DNA from: CAIODY01 sp046051225
GTDB taxonomy: Bacteria > Bacteroidota > Bacteroidia > Chitinophagales > CAIODY01
NCBI GenBank assembly: GCA_046051225.1
Contig: JBJOOR010000003.1
Location: forward strand, 62,001-126,000
Reading direction: 5' to 3'
Length of the DNA: 64,000 nt
Of this stretch, positions 16,863-25,679 are shown one piece after another (within the stretch, counting starts at the first letter, position 1; each line of letters opens with the position of its first letter). A program made the position numbers and the translations under genes. The notes beneath the pieces are model-generated. The model was not told where the DNA came from and searched no databases. It saw nothing but the letters and a program-made list of their open reading frames with translations.

Positions 16863-17270
16863 CTAAATTCTGAAATTGGAATGCAGAACGTGAAATAATA
16901 CTTTAGGGCCTGTAGATTGATTGCCAAAATTTTTATCCGAAAATGATAATTCAGAAAGATGTAAAAAAATAGAATTGGAGAGGTTTTCAAAAACTGAAGA
17001 ACAAACTTTGCGCTTTTGAACAAAAAAATCATCGTCATCATTTTCATCATTGATTACATCAACACAAAAATCAGCATTATGGTGCGATGCAGTTGAAACA
17101 ATAAAGCACTGCTGCCAATTTGTATCAATAGTTGAAACTTTTTTCATACCACCAAAATCATTTAATGTAGAATGAAAAAACGATAAAGCAAAAATAAAGC
17201 AGATAGCTATTGCATTCATAACTGATACAAAGAAAAAGAAAACAAAGCAACATTCTATTCTATTAAACAA
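16863..17270 (-). CDS. Small exported protein of unknown function at the head of the RND operon
   Basis: Up to 135 residues. An alternative in-frame ATG at 17219 gives a better signal peptide (MNAIAICFIFALSFFHS). The mature part has SHHNADFCVDV followed by an acidic run NDENDDDD, then a Ser/Phe-rich tail ending HVLHSNFRI. I do not recognise the family. The His/Cys/Asp content could bind metal, but this is a guess. It lies 138 bp upstream of the adaptor gene on the same strand, so co-transcription is possible. A second, shorter ORF overlaps in another frame and looks spurious. Confidence 0.5.
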   Translation of the reverse strand: MFNRIECCFVFFFFVSVMNAIAICFIFALSFFHSTLNDFGGMKKVSTIDTNWQQCFIVSTASHHNADFCVDVINDENDDDDFFVQKRKVCSSVFENLSNSIFLHLSELSFSDKNFGNQSTGPKVLFHVLHSNFRI

Positions 17271-17294
17271 ATATTAACTTTTTTATAATGCTAG

Positions 17295-18065
17295 TTAATT
17301 GTTGTTTACGCCCATTCCAAACAATGCAAAATCATATTTCACAGGGTCGTTAGCATCAAATTGTTTTAATATGGCTGTTAATTCTACTGCTGTTTGCCAA
17401 TCGTTTTGTGGTCGATTTATCAAATCTAATTTTCTAGCAATATTGCTTACATGCACATCTAAAGGACAGATTAAATCTTTAGCTTTTATTTGTTTCCAAA
17501 TTCCAAAATCAACTTTTTTATCATCTCTTACCATCCATCGCAAATACATACATAGTCTTTTACATGCCGATTTTTTATCGGGCGTTGAAATATGTTTTCG
17601 GGTACGCTGTGGTACAAATTCGTCATCAAAAAATTCAAGGTAAAAATCTTTTAAACCTTGTTCAATATTAAATTTATTTTTTATAGAATGTTTAATGAAA
17701 ATATTTTCAAGCGAATTATGTTTGATTAACAATCGTTGTAAAGCTGAAATAAAATATAATAAATCGGTGGTGTTGAAAGTACGATGCACAAAGCAATTCA
17801 TTCGCTTTAAATCTTTATCTGTATGATGTAAAATAAATTCATGAGGTTCATTATTCATAAGCTGCATTAGCTCATTCGATTTATTTATAATCGTAGTTCT
17901 ATTGCCCCAAGCAAATGTGGCAGCAAATAATCCAGCTATTTCAATATCTTGTTTTTTGTTGAATTGATGTGGGATGGAAATAGGGTCGGAAGCAATAAAA
18001 TTTTTATTGTTTAATTTTTCAACCGCAACATCTAACAGCATTTTTATTTCGTCTCGATTCATCAT
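17295..18065 (-). CDS. TIGR02757 family protein (DUF2400)
   Basis: 256 residues, full length for this family. It shows the family's recognisable end: LICPLDVHVSNIARKLDLINRPQNDWQTAVELTAILKQFD, then DPVKYDFALFGMGV. The N-terminal half carries IAGLFAATFAWGNR. The C-terminal half recalls the helix-hairpin-helix DNA-glycosylase fold, so a nucleic-acid role is possible, but none is established. It is transcribed divergently from mnmH with about 50 bp between them. Confidence 0.85.
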   Translation of the reverse strand: MMNRDEIKMLLDVAVEKLNNKNFIASDPISIPHQFNKKQDIEIAGLFAATFAWGNRTTIINKSNELMQLMNNEPHEFILHHTDKDLKRMNCFVHRTFNTTDLLYFISALQRLLIKHNSLENIFIKHSIKNKFNIEQGLKDFYLEFFDDEFVPQRTRKHISTPDKKSACKRLCMYLRWMVRDDKKVDFGIWKQIKAKDLICPLDVHVSNIARKLDLINRPQNDWQTAVELTAILKQFDANDPVKYDFALFGMGVNNN

Positions 18066-18135
18066 ATAACGTGCAAATTAAAAATATACTTCAACATCAT
18101 ATTGCAAAACATTAAGTTTGCATATATATTTCAAA

Positions 18136-19182
18136 TTGGCAATCACTAAAATTAATATCGAAGAATTTATTTCAGCGTCAAAAAATCAATTGATTTTGGA
18201 TGTTCGTTCGCCTTCAGAATTTAATCATGCACATATTCCTAATGCTATTAGTTTGCCATTGTTTAGCGATGAAGAGCGGAAAATTGTTGGGACTGCTTAC
18301 AAACAAAAAAGTCGCCAAGCTGCTATAAAATTGGGCTTAGATTATTTTGGTGTGAAGATGAAAGCCATGGTTGAACAATTTGAAAAATTGGTTGCCGAAC
18401 ATCAAAAAATTACGGATAATAAATCCCCAACTATTTATGTTCATTGTTGGAGGGGAGGAATGCGAAGCGGCGCTGTATCATGGTTGTTGGATTTATACGG
18501 ATTTAAAGTTTGCCAATTAGTAGGTGGATATAAAGCCTACAGAAATTATGTTTTGCAACAATTCGAAAAACCAATTTCAATAAAAATTATTGGTGGCAAA
18601 ACAGGCAGTGGCAAAACAATTATTTTGCATGAATTAAAAAATCAGCAACAAAATATTATTGATTTAGAAGGATTGGCAAATCACAAAGGCTCGGCTTTTG
18701 GGGCTTTAAATCAGCCATTACAGCCTTCGCAGGAACAATTTGAAAATAATTTATGCAATGAATTAATTCAATTTAATTCATCTGATTCTTTAATTTTTAT
18801 GGAAGATGAAAGTCAAAGAATTGGATTGGTAAACATACCCAATCCACTGTGGTTGCAAATGCGAAAAGCAGAAGTGCTTTATGTTGATTTACCTTTTGAA
18901 GAAAGACTAAAACACATTTTAGTTGGGTATGGAAATTGTGATTTAGAACAATTGAAAGAAGCTACAAGCCGCATTGCAAAAAGATTAGGCGGCTTAGAAT
19001 TTAAAATTATTTTTCAATTATTTGAAGAAGAAAATATTGAAAAAGCATTTTATCATTTGCTGCAATATTATGATAGAGAATACGAAAAAGCTGAACAACG
19101 CCGTGAACAACATTTATTTAATCGAATAAAATTTACTGAATTAAATCTGAAAAAAATTACAGAAAAAATACTTCTAAAATAA
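18136..19182 (+). CDS. mnmH: tRNA 2-selenouridine synthase (SelU/MnmH)
   Basis: 348 residues from a TTG at 18136. The ORF could begin at a TTG at 18118, but that codon lies inside a TAAGTTTG -7 box (18113-18120), so the later TTG is preferred; it gives MAITKINIEEF, a typical family start. Domains: an N-terminal rhodanese with LDVRSPSEF and the active Cys104 in VHCWRGGMRS, then a P-loop half with GGKTGSGKT. The enzyme replaces sulfur by selenium at the wobble 2-thiouridine of Lys, Glu and Gln tRNAs, using selenophosphate. selD follows 66 bp downstream. Confidence 0.92.
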   Translation: MAITKINIEEFISASKNQLILDVRSPSEFNHAHIPNAISLPLFSDEERKIVGTAYKQKSRQAAIKLGLDYFGVKMKAMVEQFEKLVAEHQKITDNKSPTIYVHCWRGGMRSGAVSWLLDLYGFKVCQLVGGYKAYRNYVLQQFEKPISIKIIGGKTGSGKTIILHELKNQQQNIIDLEGLANHKGSAFGALNQPLQPSQEQFENNLCNELIQFNSSDSLIFMEDESQRIGLVNIPNPLWLQMRKAEVLYVDLPFEERLKHILVGYGNCDLEQLKEATSRIAKRLGGLEFKIIFQLFEEENIEKAFYHLLQYYDREYEKAEQRREQHLFNRIKFTELNLKKITEKILLK

Positions 19183-19212
19183 AACATACTGAAATTGAAA
19201 TAAGGCTATTTA

Positions 19213-19236
19213 TCTCTGTGTCCTTGTTTCTCTGTG
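19213..19236 (+). repeat. Short 8-nt-period repeat before selD
   Basis: Two identical octamers, tctctgtg (19213-19220 and 19229-19236), enclose a related octamer tccttgtt. The array occupies the mnmH-selD gap just before the selD start. It resembles the heptad arrays in design but has a period of 8. Confidence 0.4.
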
Positions 19237-19248
19237 GTAAAATAAATT

Positions 19249-20304
19249 ATGATTCAAGAAAAAATAAAACTAACACAATACAGCCATGGCGCTGGATGCG
19301 GCTGTAAGATTGCACCCAAAGTATTGCAAGAAATTTTGCAAACTAATCAACCGCAAAAAACATTTGCGAATTTATTAGTAGGAAATTCAACTAGCGATGA
19401 TGCTGCTGTAATGGATATGGGTAACGGTATGTCGTTTATTTCTACTACCGATTTTTTTACACCCATTGTAGATGATGCTTTTCAATTTGGCTGTATAGCA
19501 GCTGCAAATGCCATTAGCGATATTTATGCTATGGGCGGCAAACCTGCTTTGGCTGTGGCTATTTTAGGATTTCCAGTTGAAAAATTACCTGTAAGCATTG
19601 CACAACAAATGTTAGAAGGTGCTCGTAAAATATGCGATGAAGCTAATATTCCATTAGCTGGCGGACATAGTATTGATTCGCCCGAACCTATTTTTGGATT
19701 GGCTGTAAATGGATTTGTGAAAACAGATTCCATCAAAAAAAATAATACTGCTCAGGTTGGAGATTTAATTTACATCACAAAAAAAATTGGTGTAGGTATT
19801 TTTGCAACTGCCGAAAAACGAAATGCATTACTACCCCAGCATGAAAATATGGCTGCCAATCAAATGATGCAGTTGAATAAAATTGGAGAAATTTTAGGAA
19901 CAAAAAATTATGTAACTGCCCTTACTGATATAACAGGCTTTGGGCTTGGCGGACATTTAATTGAAATGTGTGAAGGTGCTGATTTGAGTGCTGAAATTTA
20001 TTGGAATGATATACCGCAGTTGCCCGATTTGAAACACTATATGGATGCCAATATCATACCTGATGCAACTTACCGCAACTGGAATGGCTATGGTACAAAA
20101 ATAAAATTTGAACCTAATGTGCCAATGATGGAAGCTTTTAAATTATTGCCATGCCCCGAAACTAGCGGTGGACTGATGATAGCCATTGATGCAAATTACC
20201 AAGCTGAATTTGAAAAATTATTACATGAAAATCACTTGCAAGAATTTTGCAAACCAATAGGGAAGTTCATTCGTAAAGATGAAAAGGCAGTTTGGGTGAA
20301 ATGA
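19249..20304 (+). CDS. selD: Selenide, water dikinase (selenophosphate synthetase)
   Basis: 351 residues. It makes selenophosphate from selenide and ATP. The active N-terminus reads LTQYSHGAGCGCK with Cys17 and Lys20, the catalytic pair known from E. coli SelD. This form uses Cys, not selenocysteine. The AIRS-type domains follow with STTDFFTPIVDDAFQFG and TSGGLMIAI. Its product supplies MnmH upstream. No selA, selB or tRNA-Sec is visible here, so selenouridine in tRNA may be the purpose. The stop overlaps the start of the next gene in an ATGA. Confidence 0.95.
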   Translation: MIQEKIKLTQYSHGAGCGCKIAPKVLQEILQTNQPQKTFANLLVGNSTSDDAAVMDMGNGMSFISTTDFFTPIVDDAFQFGCIAAANAISDIYAMGGKPALAVAILGFPVEKLPVSIAQQMLEGARKICDEANIPLAGGHSIDSPEPIFGLAVNGFVKTDSIKKNNTAQVGDLIYITKKIGVGIFATAEKRNALLPQHENMAANQMMQLNKIGEILGTKNYVTALTDITGFGLGGHLIEMCEGADLSAEIYWNDIPQLPDLKHYMDANIIPDATYRNWNGYGTKIKFEPNVPMMEAFKLLPCPETSGGLMIAIDANYQAEFEKLLHENHLQEFCKPIGKFIRKDEKAVWVK

Positions 20305-20984
20305 AATATATAATTTTTATACTAACAATAGGTATAGCTTCTTTAAGCTGTAATCAATTTTTCGAATTTAAAAATGCGAAAAAGTATGACACAATTTTGG
20401 TCAACAACAAACCGATATTAGTAGAATTAATAAGTAGAGATGAGTTTTATAAAAACTATCATAAAGTTAAATTTGATACTTCTGAATCAATTAACATTGC
20501 AAAAAATAACGAATTTGTAAAACGTATTAAAGACACTCTTTTAATAAGTACCAAGGATAGTTTTTTTAATAAAAAAATTGTGAGTAAGTGGGGTAAAGAA
20601 AATGATTCAAGTGTTGAAGTGATTGTTTATATTTTCAATAAAAATTTTAGTGTATTAAACTTTTGGGCAATTGATGTTCAATTTTATTGTGGTGGAGTTG
20701 GGTTGTTGATAAATAAGAAAACGGGTAAATCGTTTTTTGTTGAACCTTCTCCAATTGAATCTCCTGATGGTAGTAGATTTTTAACACCAACTTACTTGAT
20801 GGGTGAAGGGTCAATTAATTTATATAAATCAATTGATGATACAATTGCTTTAACTCATTCAATTTGGCATTCTAAATTTCAGTTAGATAGTGTTGGTTGG
20901 GTAAATAACGATGAAATTGTTTTTTCAACAATGAAGTCTAGTGAGAATAAGCAAAAATATTTTCGATTTAAAATTAGAAATTAA
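20301..20984 (+). CDS. Lipoprotein of unknown function, coupled to selD
   Basis: 227 residues from the ATG at 20301, which overlaps the selD stop (ATGA). The N-terminus MKYIIFILTIGIASLSC is a lipoprotein signal with Cys17. The mature protein is rich in Lys, Asn and beta-type residues, with a block IDVQFYCGGVGLLINKKTGK in the middle that resembles a beta sheet with a turn. I do not recognise a family. The start overlap suggests coupled translation with selD, but an envelope lipoprotein has no obvious tie to selenium. It may simply be a recent neighbour. Confidence 0.7.
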   Translation: MKYIIFILTIGIASLSCNQFFEFKNAKKYDTILVNNKPILVELISRDEFYKNYHKVKFDTSESINIAKNNEFVKRIKDTLLISTKDSFFNKKIVSKWGKENDSSVEVIVYIFNKNFSVLNFWAIDVQFYCGGVGLLINKKTGKSFFVEPSPIESPDGSRFLTPTYLMGEGSINLYKSIDDTIALTHSIWHSKFQLDSVGWVNNDEIVFSTMKSSENKQKYFRFKIRN

Positions 20985-21091
20985 GTGTCTTTAAAAATTG
21001 ATTTTTAAAAAGGCTGTTAGCAAATCAAATGCGATATTTATGATTGCTTGATAAAACAATTTTACTTTTGTTTTATCGTTTTAATATTTAA

Positions 21092-21910
21092 GTGAATCTG
21101 TCGAAAATCAAATACTCGGTTTTATTAATTGCAAGTTTGTTTGTATGCAAATCTGCCTTAGCACAATACCACGAAGTGGGTGTTGAAGGTGGTTGCACAT
21201 CGTATTTTGGCGATTTGAATAACCAAACATTTACACCAAAATTTCAGTCAGTTGGCGGTGCATTTTATCGTAAAAATTTTACGCCACATTTTGCTTGGCG
21301 AACAAATTTGAATATAGGTAGATTTTCATTTGATTCAAAATCAAGTTCTAATTCTTATATTCAATATCAAAATATAAATTTCAGAAACACTTTAGTAGAA
21401 GGCGTTTCGATGATTGAATTTAATTTTTTTAAGTATAAGGCAAACATGGTAAGTGATGCAAGATGGACACCCTATATTTTTTGGGGCGGTGGTTTTGCTT
21501 ATTATTATCTAGATGCAAATTACGATGGCAAAAATGTTTATTTACCAGGCTTACGAACCGAAGGAAAAGATTATGCACCCTTTATTTTTGTAATGCCATT
21601 TGGCGGAGGATTAAAATTTAATATTTTTAAATCCATTACACTTTCAATTGAGTGTATGTATCATCATACCTACACAGATTATTTAGATGATGTAAGTTCA
21701 ACCTATATTCAAAAAAAAATAATTGCTAATAAAAAGCCAACCAATATAGCCGATCCATCAAGCCTTGTGAACCCATTAAGCGATGTAAAAAGCAAACAAC
21801 GTGGCGATCAGTTTAAAGACAAATATATGTTTACCATGATTTCATTAAGCTATACTTTTTTTACACCACATTGCCCCAATCCCGATTCGGAAGATTCATT
21901 TGATAAATAA
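21092..21910 (+). CDS. DUF6089-like outer-membrane beta-barrel protein
   Basis: 272 residues from a GTG start. The signal peptide ends ALAQ (about residue 25). The mature part begins YHEVGVEGGCTSYFGDLNN and alternates short strands with Gly/aromatic ends, including WTPYIFWGGGFAYYYLDANYDG. This fits the small outer-membrane barrel family DUF6089 of Bacteroidota. A TACTTTTG box at 21063-21070 precedes it. Its role is unknown; some relatives are placed near type IX secretion genes. The phosphoribosyltransferase gene follows after 26 bp. Confidence 0.75.
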   Translation: MNLSKIKYSVLLIASLFVCKSALAQYHEVGVEGGCTSYFGDLNNQTFTPKFQSVGGAFYRKNFTPHFAWRTNLNIGRFSFDSKSSSNSYIQYQNINFRNTLVEGVSMIEFNFFKYKANMVSDARWTPYIFWGGGFAYYYLDANYDGKNVYLPGLRTEGKDYAPFIFVMPFGGGLKFNIFKSITLSIECMYHHTYTDYLDDVSSTYIQKKIIANKKPTNIADPSSLVNPLSDVKSKQRGDQFKDKYMFTMISLSYTFFTPHCPNPDSEDSFDK

Positions 21911-21936
21911 TTTTATTTTTGCTTTTACAAATTTAT

Positions 21937-22437
21937 ATGCAACAAACAATTTTAACATCCGAAGATATTGATCGCAAGCTAAAACGCATGGCTATTGAAA
22001 TTACTGAAAATAATTTTTCAGAAACCGAAATTGTATTGCTCGGTATTTTCGACCGTGGGCTTTATATAGCCAAGTATTTACAAGCCGAATTGCAAAAACA
22101 AAAATCATGGAAAGTTTATTTGGGCGAAATAAATATCGACAAAAAAAATCCATTACAATCGGCTATTGAAATTAAAATTGATACTGATTTAAAAAATAAA
22201 ACTATCTTACTAGTAGATGATGTGGCAAATAGTGGTAAAACTATATTTTATGCCCTAAAACCATTAATGGATTTGAATTTGAATAAAATTCAGTTGGCAG
22301 TATTAGTAGATAGGCAGCATAAATCATTTCCGATTACACCTGATTATGTAGGTCTTTCAATATCTACAACCCTACAAAATATGATTTATGTAGAAATAGG
22401 CGATGGAGTTGTAAACCCAAATGCCTACTTGGTTTAA
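21937..22437 (+). CDS. Phosphoribosyltransferase (PyrR/type I PRTase-like)
   Basis: 166 residues from the ATG at 21937; the in-frame upstream TTG overlaps a TATTTTTG box (21914-21921) and is rejected. The PRPP-binding signature is ILLVDDVANSGKT. The hood segment LLGIFDRGLYIAKYLQ and the pyrophosphate-loop region agree with type I phosphoribosyltransferases close to PyrR. These act on uracil or bind PRPP/UMP as regulators. The exact substrate cannot be stated; no pyr gene is nearby. Confidence 0.8.
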   Translation: MQQTILTSEDIDRKLKRMAIEITENNFSETEIVLLGIFDRGLYIAKYLQAELQKQKSWKVYLGEINIDKKNPLQSAIEIKIDTDLKNKTILLVDDVANSGKTIFYALKPLMDLNLNKIQLAVLVDRQHKSFPITPDYVGLSISTTLQNMIYVEIGDGVVNPNAYLV

Positions 22438-22538
22438 ATTTCTGAACCCAATATTTCTGATTTAAATTACTGATTTTATAAAATAAAATCATATCTTCGC
22501 CCTCCAAAATTTTTTTAATCAAATAACAAAAAAGCAAA

Positions 22539-23168
22539 ATGGAAGCAGTTAAAATTGAAGGCATGAACAGAACCGACATGAGCCGCAGTGCTATTACAGC
22601 CGAGCGTTCAAAAGGTAATGTTCCATGCGTATTGTATGGCGGCGAACAGGTTGTTCACTTTTATGTTTCGGCAAAAGCCTTGAAACCAATGGTGTACACA
22701 CCCGACTTTAAAAAAGCCGAAGTAACAGTAAACGGGAAATCATACTTATGTATAATTCAAGATTTACAGTTTGACCCGATTAAAGACAACGTAAAACACG
22801 TTGATTTTTTAGAATTAGTAGAAGGCAAAAAGATTGTAGTTGATATTCCTGTAAAATTTGTAGGAACATCACCAGGGGTAAAAGCCGGCGGTAAATTATT
22901 AACTCGTTTACGTAAATTAAGAGTAAAATCATTACCATCAGCATTGCGTACAAATTTAGAGATAAGTGTTGAAACCTTAGAATTAGGAAAAAACATTCGT
23001 GTAAAAGATGTTTCGTTTGAAGGAATGGACATTATTACGGCATCAAACAATCCAATAGTTAGTGCATTTGTGCCTCGTCAATTAAAACAAGAAGAAGCTG
23101 CTGCTAAGCCTGCTGCCGCTGCTGCTGCTAAACCAGCTGCTGCTGCTGCGCCTGCTGCAAAAAAATAA
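22539..23168 (+). CDS. rplY: 50S ribosomal protein L25 (long CTC form)
   Basis: 209 residues. It binds 5S rRNA in the large ribosomal subunit. The N-terminal L25 domain includes GNVPCVLYGGEQVVHF, and HVDFLELVEGKKIVVDIPVKFVG opens the C-terminal TL5/CTC domain. The last ~25 residues are a low-complexity Ala/Lys/Pro tail. A TATCTTCG -7-like box lies at 22492-22499. A terminator follows the gene. In many genomes pth lies next to it, but here recQ follows instead. Confidence 0.95.
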   Translation: MEAVKIEGMNRTDMSRSAITAERSKGNVPCVLYGGEQVVHFYVSAKALKPMVYTPDFKKAEVTVNGKSYLCIIQDLQFDPIKDNVKHVDFLELVEGKKIVVDIPVKFVGTSPGVKAGGKLLTRLRKLRVKSLPSALRTNLEISVETLELGKNIRVKDVSFEGMDIITASNNPIVSAFVPRQLKQEEAAAKPAAAAAAKPAAAAAPAAKK

Positions 23169-23189
23169 TATAAATTTATTTTTACATTT

Positions 23190-23227
23190 AAATCCCATTC
23201 TGTTTATAGCAGAATGGGATTTTTTTG
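23190..23227 (+). terminator. Rho-independent terminator of rplY
   Basis: 13-bp perfect stem (23190-23202 with 23210-23222), 7-nt loop, and a T-run through 23226. Confidence 0.85.
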
Positions 23228-23306
23228 TTTATAAAATATTGTATTAGTAAAAAAATATTTTGTACTTTCAACCTATCACTAGAAATTATAGAGAGAAGAA
23301 TTTATT

Positions 23307-25643
23307 ATGGCTACAGTTACAAAAAAATCAGCAAGCAAAACTCCAGTAAAAAAAGCGACAGCGTCGGCAAATAAAATCATGGATGCTACCGAACAGGTAA
23401 CACACAAAGATGCGCTAAAAGGCATCCAAAAAGTGGCTGTTAAAAACCCTTTGCTAGCAAAAGAATTGCATAAGCATTTTGGATTTGATAGTTTTAAAGG
23501 CAACCAAGAAGATATTATTGAATCAATATTGGCAGGCAAGGATACATTTGTAATTATGCCTACAGGTGGTGGCAAATCTATGTGTTATCAATTACCAGCA
23601 TTAATGCTGGAAGGTACTGCCATCATTATTTCACCATTAATTGCATTGATGAAAAATCAAGTAGATGCTATTAGAAGTTATGGTGAGAATGATGCGGTAG
23701 CACATTTTTTAAACTCATCACTTACAAAAATTCAGGCAAAAAAAGTAAAAGATGATATTAGAGCTGGTAATACAAAAATGCTATATGTAGCACCCGAAAC
23801 ATTAACCAAAGAAGAAAATGTAGAATTTTTTAAAGGCATAAAAGTTTCATTTGTAGCAGTTGATGAAGCCCATTGTATAAGCGAATGGGGGCATGATTTT
23901 AGACCAGAATATCGCCGTATTAAAGAGATGATAAAAAACTTTAAACAGCGTATTCCTTTAGTGGCTTTAACAGCTACAGCTACACCAAAGGTACAAAGTG
24001 ATATTTTAAAAAATTTAGGGATGAATAAGCCCGAGATTTATATCTCGTCATTTAATCGTCCTAATTTATTTTATGAAGTATTACCAAAACGCAAGAAAGA
24101 AGAAACGATAAAAGAGATTATAAAATTTGTAAGAAAGCATACAGGAAAATCGGGTATTATATATACGTTGAGTAGAAAAATGGCCGAAGAAATTGCACAA
24201 ATTTTATCTGTAAATGGTGTAAAAGCTGTGGCCTATCATGCAGGATTAGAAGCAGCGGTAAGAAGCCAAAGGCAAGATTGGTTTTTAATGCAAGAAACCG
24301 ATGTAATAGTAGCTACCATTGCATTTGGAATGGGTATAGATAAACCAGATGTTAGATTTGTAATACATTATAATTTTCCGAAAAGTTTAGAAAACTATTA
24401 TCAAGAAACGGGCAGAAGTGGAAGAGATGGATTAGAGGGCATTTGTCGTAGTTATTATTCGTATAATGACTTATTGAAATTGGAAAAATTTATGAGAGAT
24501 AAGCCCATGGCCGAACGAGAATTGGGTGGGCAATTGCTGATGGAAATGGAGGCGTTTGCTGAAACTTCAGTTTGCAGACGGAAATTTATTTTACATTATT
24601 TTGGTGAACACTTAGATCAAGAAAATTGTGGCATGTGCGATAATTGTGTGCATCCGAAAGAACATCAAGAAGGAAAAGAATTTATAACCACTGTTTTAAA
24701 AACAGTAAAAGCCGTAGGCGAAAATTATGGTATTGATTATATCGTAAAAATTATTTGTGGTAAAAAAGATCAGCAAATAGTAATGTTTGGACATGATAAA
24801 TTAAAAGAATATGGCCTGGGCAAAGCACATGATGAGCATTTTTGGAGTTCGATTGTTCGTCATGCATTAATAAATAATTTTATTAGAAAAGATATTGAGC
24901 AATATGGCTTATTGAAATTTACAGACGAAGGGAAAGAATTTTTGAAAAAACCTGTAAGTGTAAAAGTTACAGTAAATCATAACTACGAAGTGGTAGAAGA
25001 TACTGATGATGATGATATAATTAGCAACAGCGGTGGCGGTGGCGGCGCATTAGATACTACGTTACAAAAAATGCTGAAAGATTTAGTAAAAAAAGTAGCG
25101 CAAGAAAAAAAATTGCCGCCTTTTGTAATCTTTCAAGAGCCATCATTAAATGATATGGCAACCATGTATCCAACCACATTAGAAGAGTTGGAAAATTGCC
25201 AAGGTGTAAGTAAAGGCAAAGCTGTAAGATACGGAAAGCCTTTTGTAGAAATGATTGCGAAATATGTTGAAGAAAATAATATTGATAGACCTTTAGATTT
25301 TTTAATTAAAACGGTTGCCAACAAATCTGCTGCTAAAGTTCAAATAATTCAGAACATTGATAAAAAAATACCATTAGATGAAATTGCCCGTCAGCGCAAT
25401 ATGAGTATGGTTGATTTGGTAAATGAATTAGAAACTATTGTAGCCAGCGGCACCAAATTAAATTTAAGTTATTACATCAACGAACATATTGATGAATATA
25501 CACAAGAAGAAATTTTTGATTATTTTAAACATGCTGAAACGGATGATATTGCAGCAGCTGTAAACGAATTGGGTAAAGAAGATTTTGATTTTGAGCAAGT
25601 GCAACTAATGCGCTTAAAATTTATTAGCGAATTAGGAAATTAA
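23307..25643 (+). CDS. recQ: ATP-dependent DNA helicase RecQ
   Basis: 778 residues, longer than E. coli RecQ because of a Lys/Ala/Thr-rich N-terminal ~35 residues and a C-terminal extension. Helicase motifs are clear: motif I MPTGGGKSM (around residue 85), DEAH box VDEAHCISEWGHDFRPEYR (about 186), and motif VI QETGRSGRDG. A zinc-binding RQC region reads CRRKFILHYF...CGMCDNC. A winged-helix part, an acidic linker with a Gly run, an HRDC-like domain and a helical tail follow. It unwinds DNA 3' to 5' in recombination and fork repair. Confidence 0.95.
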   Translation: MATVTKKSASKTPVKKATASANKIMDATEQVTHKDALKGIQKVAVKNPLLAKELHKHFGFDSFKGNQEDIIESILAGKDTFVIMPTGGGKSMCYQLPALMLEGTAIIISPLIALMKNQVDAIRSYGENDAVAHFLNSSLTKIQAKKVKDDIRAGNTKMLYVAPETLTKEENVEFFKGIKVSFVAVDEAHCISEWGHDFRPEYRRIKEMIKNFKQRIPLVALTATATPKVQSDILKNLGMNKPEIYISSFNRPNLFYEVLPKRKKEETIKEIIKFVRKHTGKSGIIYTLSRKMAEEIAQILSVNGVKAVAYHAGLEAAVRSQRQDWFLMQETDVIVATIAFGMGIDKPDVRFVIHYNFPKSLENYYQETGRSGRDGLEGICRSYYSYNDLLKLEKFMRDKPMAERELGGQLLMEMEAFAETSVCRRKFILHYFGEHLDQENCGMCDNCVHPKEHQEGKEFITTVLKTVKAVGENYGIDYIVKIICGKKDQQIVMFGHDKLKEYGLGKAHDEHFWSSIVRHALINNFIRKDIEQYGLLKFTDEGKEFLKKPVSVKVTVNHNYEVVEDTDDDDIISNSGGGGGALDTTLQKMLKDLVKKVAQEKKLPPFVIFQEPSLNDMATMYPTTLEELENCQGVSKGKAVRYGKPFVEMIAKYVEENNIDRPLDFLIKTVANKSAAKVQIIQNIDKKIPLDEIARQRNMSMVDLVNELETIVASGTKLNLSYYINEHIDEYTQEEIFDYFKHAETDDIAAAVNELGKEDFDFEQVQLMRLKFISELGN

Positions 25644-25679
25644 ATATTGAAAATGAATTAGAAATTAAATTGTATCGGT

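Noticed and set aside
16811..17050. 79-codon minus-strand ORF overlapping the exported protein ahead of the RND operon
   Set aside because: It overlaps a better ORF with a signal peptide, and its composition (runs of Met, Phe, Ile) looks like an out-of-frame reading.
18118..18135. Upstream TTG start for mnmH
   Set aside because: The codon is part of a TAAGTTTG -7 box, and the shorter form starts like other family members.
19297..19308. Selenocysteine in SelD
   Set aside because: The active site reads GCGCK with a normal Cys codon, and no in-frame TGA is present.
23096..23165. Possible microsatellite or frameshift in the Ala-rich 3' end of rplY
   Set aside because: Low-complexity Ala/Lys/Pro tails are common on long L25 proteins, and the frame is intact with a terminator just after the stop.
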